Of a DNA stretch of 7,192 nt, positions 5,281 to 7,192 are shown one piece after another. Made by a program: the position numbers and the translations under genes. This DNA is from Pseudomonadota bacterium (GTDB taxonomy: Bacteria; Pseudomonadota; Alphaproteobacteria; CACIAM-22H2): NCBI GenBank assembly GCA_020161965.1, contig JAIUNH010000199.1, forward strand, positions 1 to 7,192. Direction: 5' to 3'. Positions within the stretch are counted from its first letter, which is position 1. Every line of letters starts with the position of its first letter. Below the pieces are notes generated by a model. The model worked only from the letters and a program-made list of their open reading frames with translations. It was not told the DNA's origin and ran no database searches.

Positions 5281-5979
5281 ATGGCCGACAATAAGGCGCT
5301 GGAACGTCTCACGAAGTGGGACACGCCCACGATCTGCAACGCGCTGGAGGTCATCGACCCGCGCTGGCGTACGCGCTATTTCACGACCGCACCGCTGGTC
5401 TGCCAGTACCCGAACGCCAAGCCCATCGTCGGCTATGCGCGCACGGTCAAAATCCGCGCGCGGACAAAATCGACGCTCGACAAGGCCGCGTCCAAACGCT
5501 CGAAGATCGACTATTACGACTACATCGAGAACGGCGGCCCGCGCCCGTCGATCGTGGTGATCGAAGATCTCGACGACCCCAAGGGCTTCGGCGCGTTCTG
5601 GGGCGAGGTGCAGTCGAATATCCATCGCGGCCTCGGCGCACTTGGCGTCGTCACCGACGGTTCGATCCGCGACACGCATGTCTGGGCGCGCGGTTTCCAG
5701 GCGTTGGCGGGCTCGGTCGGCCCGTCGCATGCCTGGGTGCATTCGGTATCGTTCGGCGAACCGGTCAGCGTGCACGGGATGGAAGTGGAGTCAGGCGATC
5801 TGATCCACGCCGATCGTCATGGCGCGGTCGTCATCCCGCCCGAGGCGATCGCCAAGATCCCCAAGATGATCGACCTGCTGGTCCGGCGCGAGAAGGTGAT
5901 CATCTCGGCTGCCAAGAAGAAGGGCTTCACCGCCGCGAAACTCGTCAAGGCCATCGAAACGGCCGACGATATCCATTAG
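5281..5979 (+). CDS. RraA family protein / HMG-CHA aldolase-like
   Basis: The 232-residue product belongs to the RraA-like superfamily. This includes the RNase E inhibitor RraA and class II pyruvate aldolases such as 4-hydroxy-4-methyl-2-oxoglutarate/4-carboxy-4-hydroxy-2-oxoadipate aldolase. The active-site loop appears as FWGEVQSNIHRGLGALGVV (106-124), followed by TDGSIRDTHVW, in which Arg130 and Asp131 match the aldolase substrate- and metal-binding Arg-Asp pair. The family hallmark GDLIHADRHGAVVIPPE is near the C-terminus. Presence of GE and RD suggests a metal-dependent aldolase or decarboxylase rather than a pure RNase E regulator, but the substrate is unknown and no aromatic-degradation genes are nearby. 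Residues 26-85, between the N-terminal helix and the first core strand, include a basic KSTLDKAASKRSKIDYYDY segment that may be variable among relatives. The stop codon overlaps the stop of the convergent cytidine deaminase gene by 4 bases. Confidence 0.9.
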   Translation: MADNKALERLTKWDTPTICNALEVIDPRWRTRYFTTAPLVCQYPNAKPIVGYARTVKIRARTKSTLDKAASKRSKIDYYDYIENGGPRPSIVVIEDLDDPKGFGAFWGEVQSNIHRGLGALGVVTDGSIRDTHVWARGFQALAGSVGPSHAWVHSVSFGEPVSVHGMEVESGDLIHADRHGAVVIPPEAIAKIPKMIDLLVRREKVIISAAKKKGFTAAKLVKAIETADDIH

Positions 5980-6740
5980 GCGAGGGCGACCGCCACCTTC
6001 GCCTTGGGTGCGAGCCAGGCGAGCATTTCCTGGGCGCGCAAGGTTTCGTCGAACTGCGCCTTGCGCGATCCCACGATCGCCGCGCGCGCGATCGGCGATT
6101 TGGCGCCCGCAAGGTGGCGCAGGATCAGCGCCGACTGCAGGGCGGGCAGCGACGGGTTATAGGCGGCACTCTCCGCATAGCGCCCGGCGAAGACACGACC
6201 GTCTTTGAGTTCCAGCGCCACGCCCATATGGCCTTTGGTATGCGGCGCGTAGGATTTGCGCGCGGCATCCAAGGCCGCCGCCGTCAACGCGTCGTGCTTT
6301 CCGGCAAGCGCCAGCTTGACCGGTGCGGTCGCCATCAGCGGCTTCGATTTGCCCAGATCGCGCGGCCCGAAGGCGCGTGGCAGCAGCGTCGTCAGCGTCG
6401 CGGGCTTTTCGCCGGCGACATAGATCGGGAAATCCGCGCCCAGCGTTTCGGCCAGGAACTGGCGGCAATGCCCGCAGGGATTATGCGTGACCGCCAGCGC
6501 CGCAACCCCGCGCTCGCCCGCATGCCACGCATTGACGAAGGCGGCTTGCTCGGCATGCACGGTCTGGGCGATCGACGGGCCGGCGATTTCGAAATTGGCG
6601 CCGAAATAGACCTTGCCGGTCGTCGCCCCCACCAGGGCGGCCCCCACCGGAAAACGCGAAACGGGCACGGCGGCGAAACGGGCACCGGCTTCGCGGGCGA
6701 GATCGACGAGCAGGGCGGGTGCGGGGAGTTTGCTTTTCAT
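5976..6740 (-). CDS. cdd: Cytidine deaminase (two-domain, E. coli Cdd type)
   Basis: Cytidine deaminase hydrolyses cytidine and deoxycytidine to uridine and deoxyuridine (EC 3.5.4.5) in pyrimidine salvage. The 254-residue protein has the two-domain architecture of the dimeric E. coli enzyme. The catalytic N-terminal domain carries FPVGAAL, YFGANFE, TVHAEQAAF (His62, Glu64) and NPCGHCRQF (Cys89, Cys92). His62, Cys89 and Cys92 are the zinc ligands and Glu64 the proton shuttle. A degenerate C-terminal domain (about 140-254) keeps GVALELKDGRVFAGRYAESAAYNPSLPALQSALI but lacks the zinc motif, as in E. coli. The catalytic residues sit 40 positions earlier than in E. coli Cdd, so the N-terminal helical extension is missing. 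The ATG at 6740 lacks a strong ribosome-binding site. It is convergent with the RraA-like gene and divergent from the haloacid dehalogenase gene. Confidence 0.95.
   Translation of the reverse strand: MKSKLPAPALLVDLAREAGARFAAVPVSRFPVGAALVGATTGKVYFGANFEIAGPSIAQTVHAEQAAFVNAWHAGERGVAALAVTHNPCGHCRQFLAETLGADFPIYVAGEKPATLTTLLPRAFGPRDLGKSKPLMATAPVKLALAGKHDALTAAALDAARKSYAPHTKGHMGVALELKDGRVFAGRYAESAAYNPSLPALQSALILRHLAGAKSPIARAAIVGSRKAQFDETLRAQEMLAWLAPKAKVAVALA
5978..6004. terminator. Hairpin at the overlapping stop codons of the RraA-like and cdd genes
   Basis: AGGCGAGGG (5978-5986) pairs with CCTTCGCCT (5996-6004) over 9 bp with one G.T wobble; one mismatch and a G-C pair lie inside. The hairpin begins at the RraA-like stop codon and lies in the last codons of cdd. 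There is no T-run. It may mark a shared 3' end of the convergent transcripts; this role is inferred. Confidence 0.35.
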
Positions 6741-6789
6741 GGCACCAACCTACCCCGACGCTTGTCCCTTGCGCCATCCTCTGCTACGC

Positions 6790-6795
6790 GAAGGG
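6790..6795 (+). promoter_or_regulatory. Shine-Dalgarno site of the haloacid dehalogenase gene
   Basis: GAAGGG lies 4 bases before the ATG at 6800 and supports that start. Confidence 0.65.
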
Positions 6796-6799
6796 CCCG

Positions 6800-7192
6800 A
6801 TGACCAAGCCCGTCGCCCTGCTGTTCGACGTTTTCGGCACTTGCGTGGATTGGCGCGCGGCGATCGCGCGCGACGTGGCGCGTGCCGCACTGGCCAAAGG
6901 CAAGCGCTTCGACTTCTTCGCCTTCGCCGACGATTGGCGCGGCAATTACCAACCGTCGATGGAAGTGGTGCGGGCGGGGCACCGGCCTTACGCGAAGCTC
7001 GATACGCTTCATCGCGAAACGCTGGTCGATCTGCTCGGCAAATACGGGTTGGCGCTGAGCGAGCCCGAAATCGACGATTTGAATTTCGCGTGGCACCGGC
7101 TCGATCCGTGGCCCGATACGGTCGCGGGGCTGACGCGCCTTAAAACACGCTATCTGCTGTCGCCCTTGTCGAACGGCAATGTGCGTTTGCTG
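6800..7192 (+). CDS. Haloacid dehalogenase, type II (HAD superfamily), 3' truncated by window edge
   Basis: The first 131 residues are visible and the frame runs off the right edge. The N-terminus ALLFDVFGTCVDWR holds the HAD nucleophile Asp10 and Thr14, arranged as in L-2-haloacid dehalogenases (EC 3.8.1.2), which convert (S)-2-haloacids to (R)-2-hydroxyacids. The cap region has FADDWRGNYQPSMEVVRAG, whose Arg47 is a plausible equivalent of the active-site arginine of the characterised enzymes. RPYAKLDTLHRE follows, and motif II is seen as LSPLSNGN (120-127) with Ser124. Motifs III and IV lie beyond the window. Many chromosomal members of this family have no proven dehalogenase activity, so the natural substrate could be another small phosphorylated or halogenated acid. 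A GAAGGG ribosome-binding site supports the ATG. The gene is divergent from cdd, with 59 bases between the starts. Confidence 0.93.
   Translation, partial: MTKPVALLFDVFGTCVDWRAAIARDVARAALAKGKRFDFFAFADDWRGNYQPSMEVVRAGHRPYAKLDTLHRETLVDLLGKYGLALSEPEIDDLNFAWHRLDPWPDTVAGLTRLKTRYLLSPLSNGNVRLL

Noticed and set aside
5316..6803. A 495-codon plus-strand open frame crossing the RraA-like gene and cdd
   Set aside because: It is Arg/Gly-rich frame-shifted sequence of one gene joined to the antisense of another, with no family resemblance.
1..7192. Search by eye for CRISPR arrays, transposases, integrases, attachment sites, tRNA or rRNA genes
   Set aside because: No regularly spaced repeats, recombinase motifs, terminal inverted repeats or cloverleaf-like segments were recognised in any part of the window.

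Overview
This is a GC-rich, densely packed chromosomal window that looks alphaproteobacterial. The main evidence is the ordered trio secG - pyrG - kdsA on the plus strand, an arrangement typical of alphaproteobacteria (there usually tpiA - secG - pyrG - kdsA - eno). A SecG with a long Ala/Pro-rich tail, a PAS_5-type small protein and a type II haloacid dehalogenase with the FADDWR...YQPSMEVVR signature agree. I cannot name a genus. Most of the window is ordinary housekeeping and accessory metabolism. I see no mobile element, CRISPR array, tRNA or rRNA, and no defence system that the visible sequence fully supports.

Layout from left to right: (1) the C-terminal 201 residues of a CHAT (caspase-like) domain protein, plus strand, cut by the left edge. 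(2) A pirin-family cupin on the minus strand, convergent with it. (3) An AT-rich divergent intergenic region with an extended inverted repeat, a possible promoter and an imperfect tandem repeat. (4) secG, a 149-base gap holding two stem-loops, then pyrG (CTP synthase) and kdsA (Kdo-8-phosphate synthase, metal-dependent type), only 5 bases apart. (5) A minus-strand pair, PAS_5-type protein followed by a GIY-YIG small protein, whose 3' end overlaps the end of kdsA by 32 bases. (6) An RraA/HMG-aldolase-like protein on the plus strand, with a stop codon that overlaps the stop of (7) a two-domain cytidine deaminase on the minus strand. (8) The first 131 residues of a type II haloacid dehalogenase, plus strand, cut by the right edge.

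Functional links: PyrG makes CTP and KdsA makes Kdo-8-phosphate; these pathways meet when Kdo is activated with CTP to CMP-Kdo for lipopolysaccharide, which rationalises the tight pyrG-kdsA pair. SecG is part of the Sec translocon and shares the locus by conserved order rather than by pathway. Cytidine deaminase belongs to pyrimidine salvage but is not in the pyrG transcription unit. The remaining genes look like independent units.

The most notable non-coding signals are small. There is a 28-bp imperfect inverted repeat between the pirin gene and secG, a tandem repeat in front of secG, and two stem-loops in front of pyrG. All three convergent gene junctions carry a hairpin at or over the stop codons. 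No gene-free stretch exceeds 300 bases.
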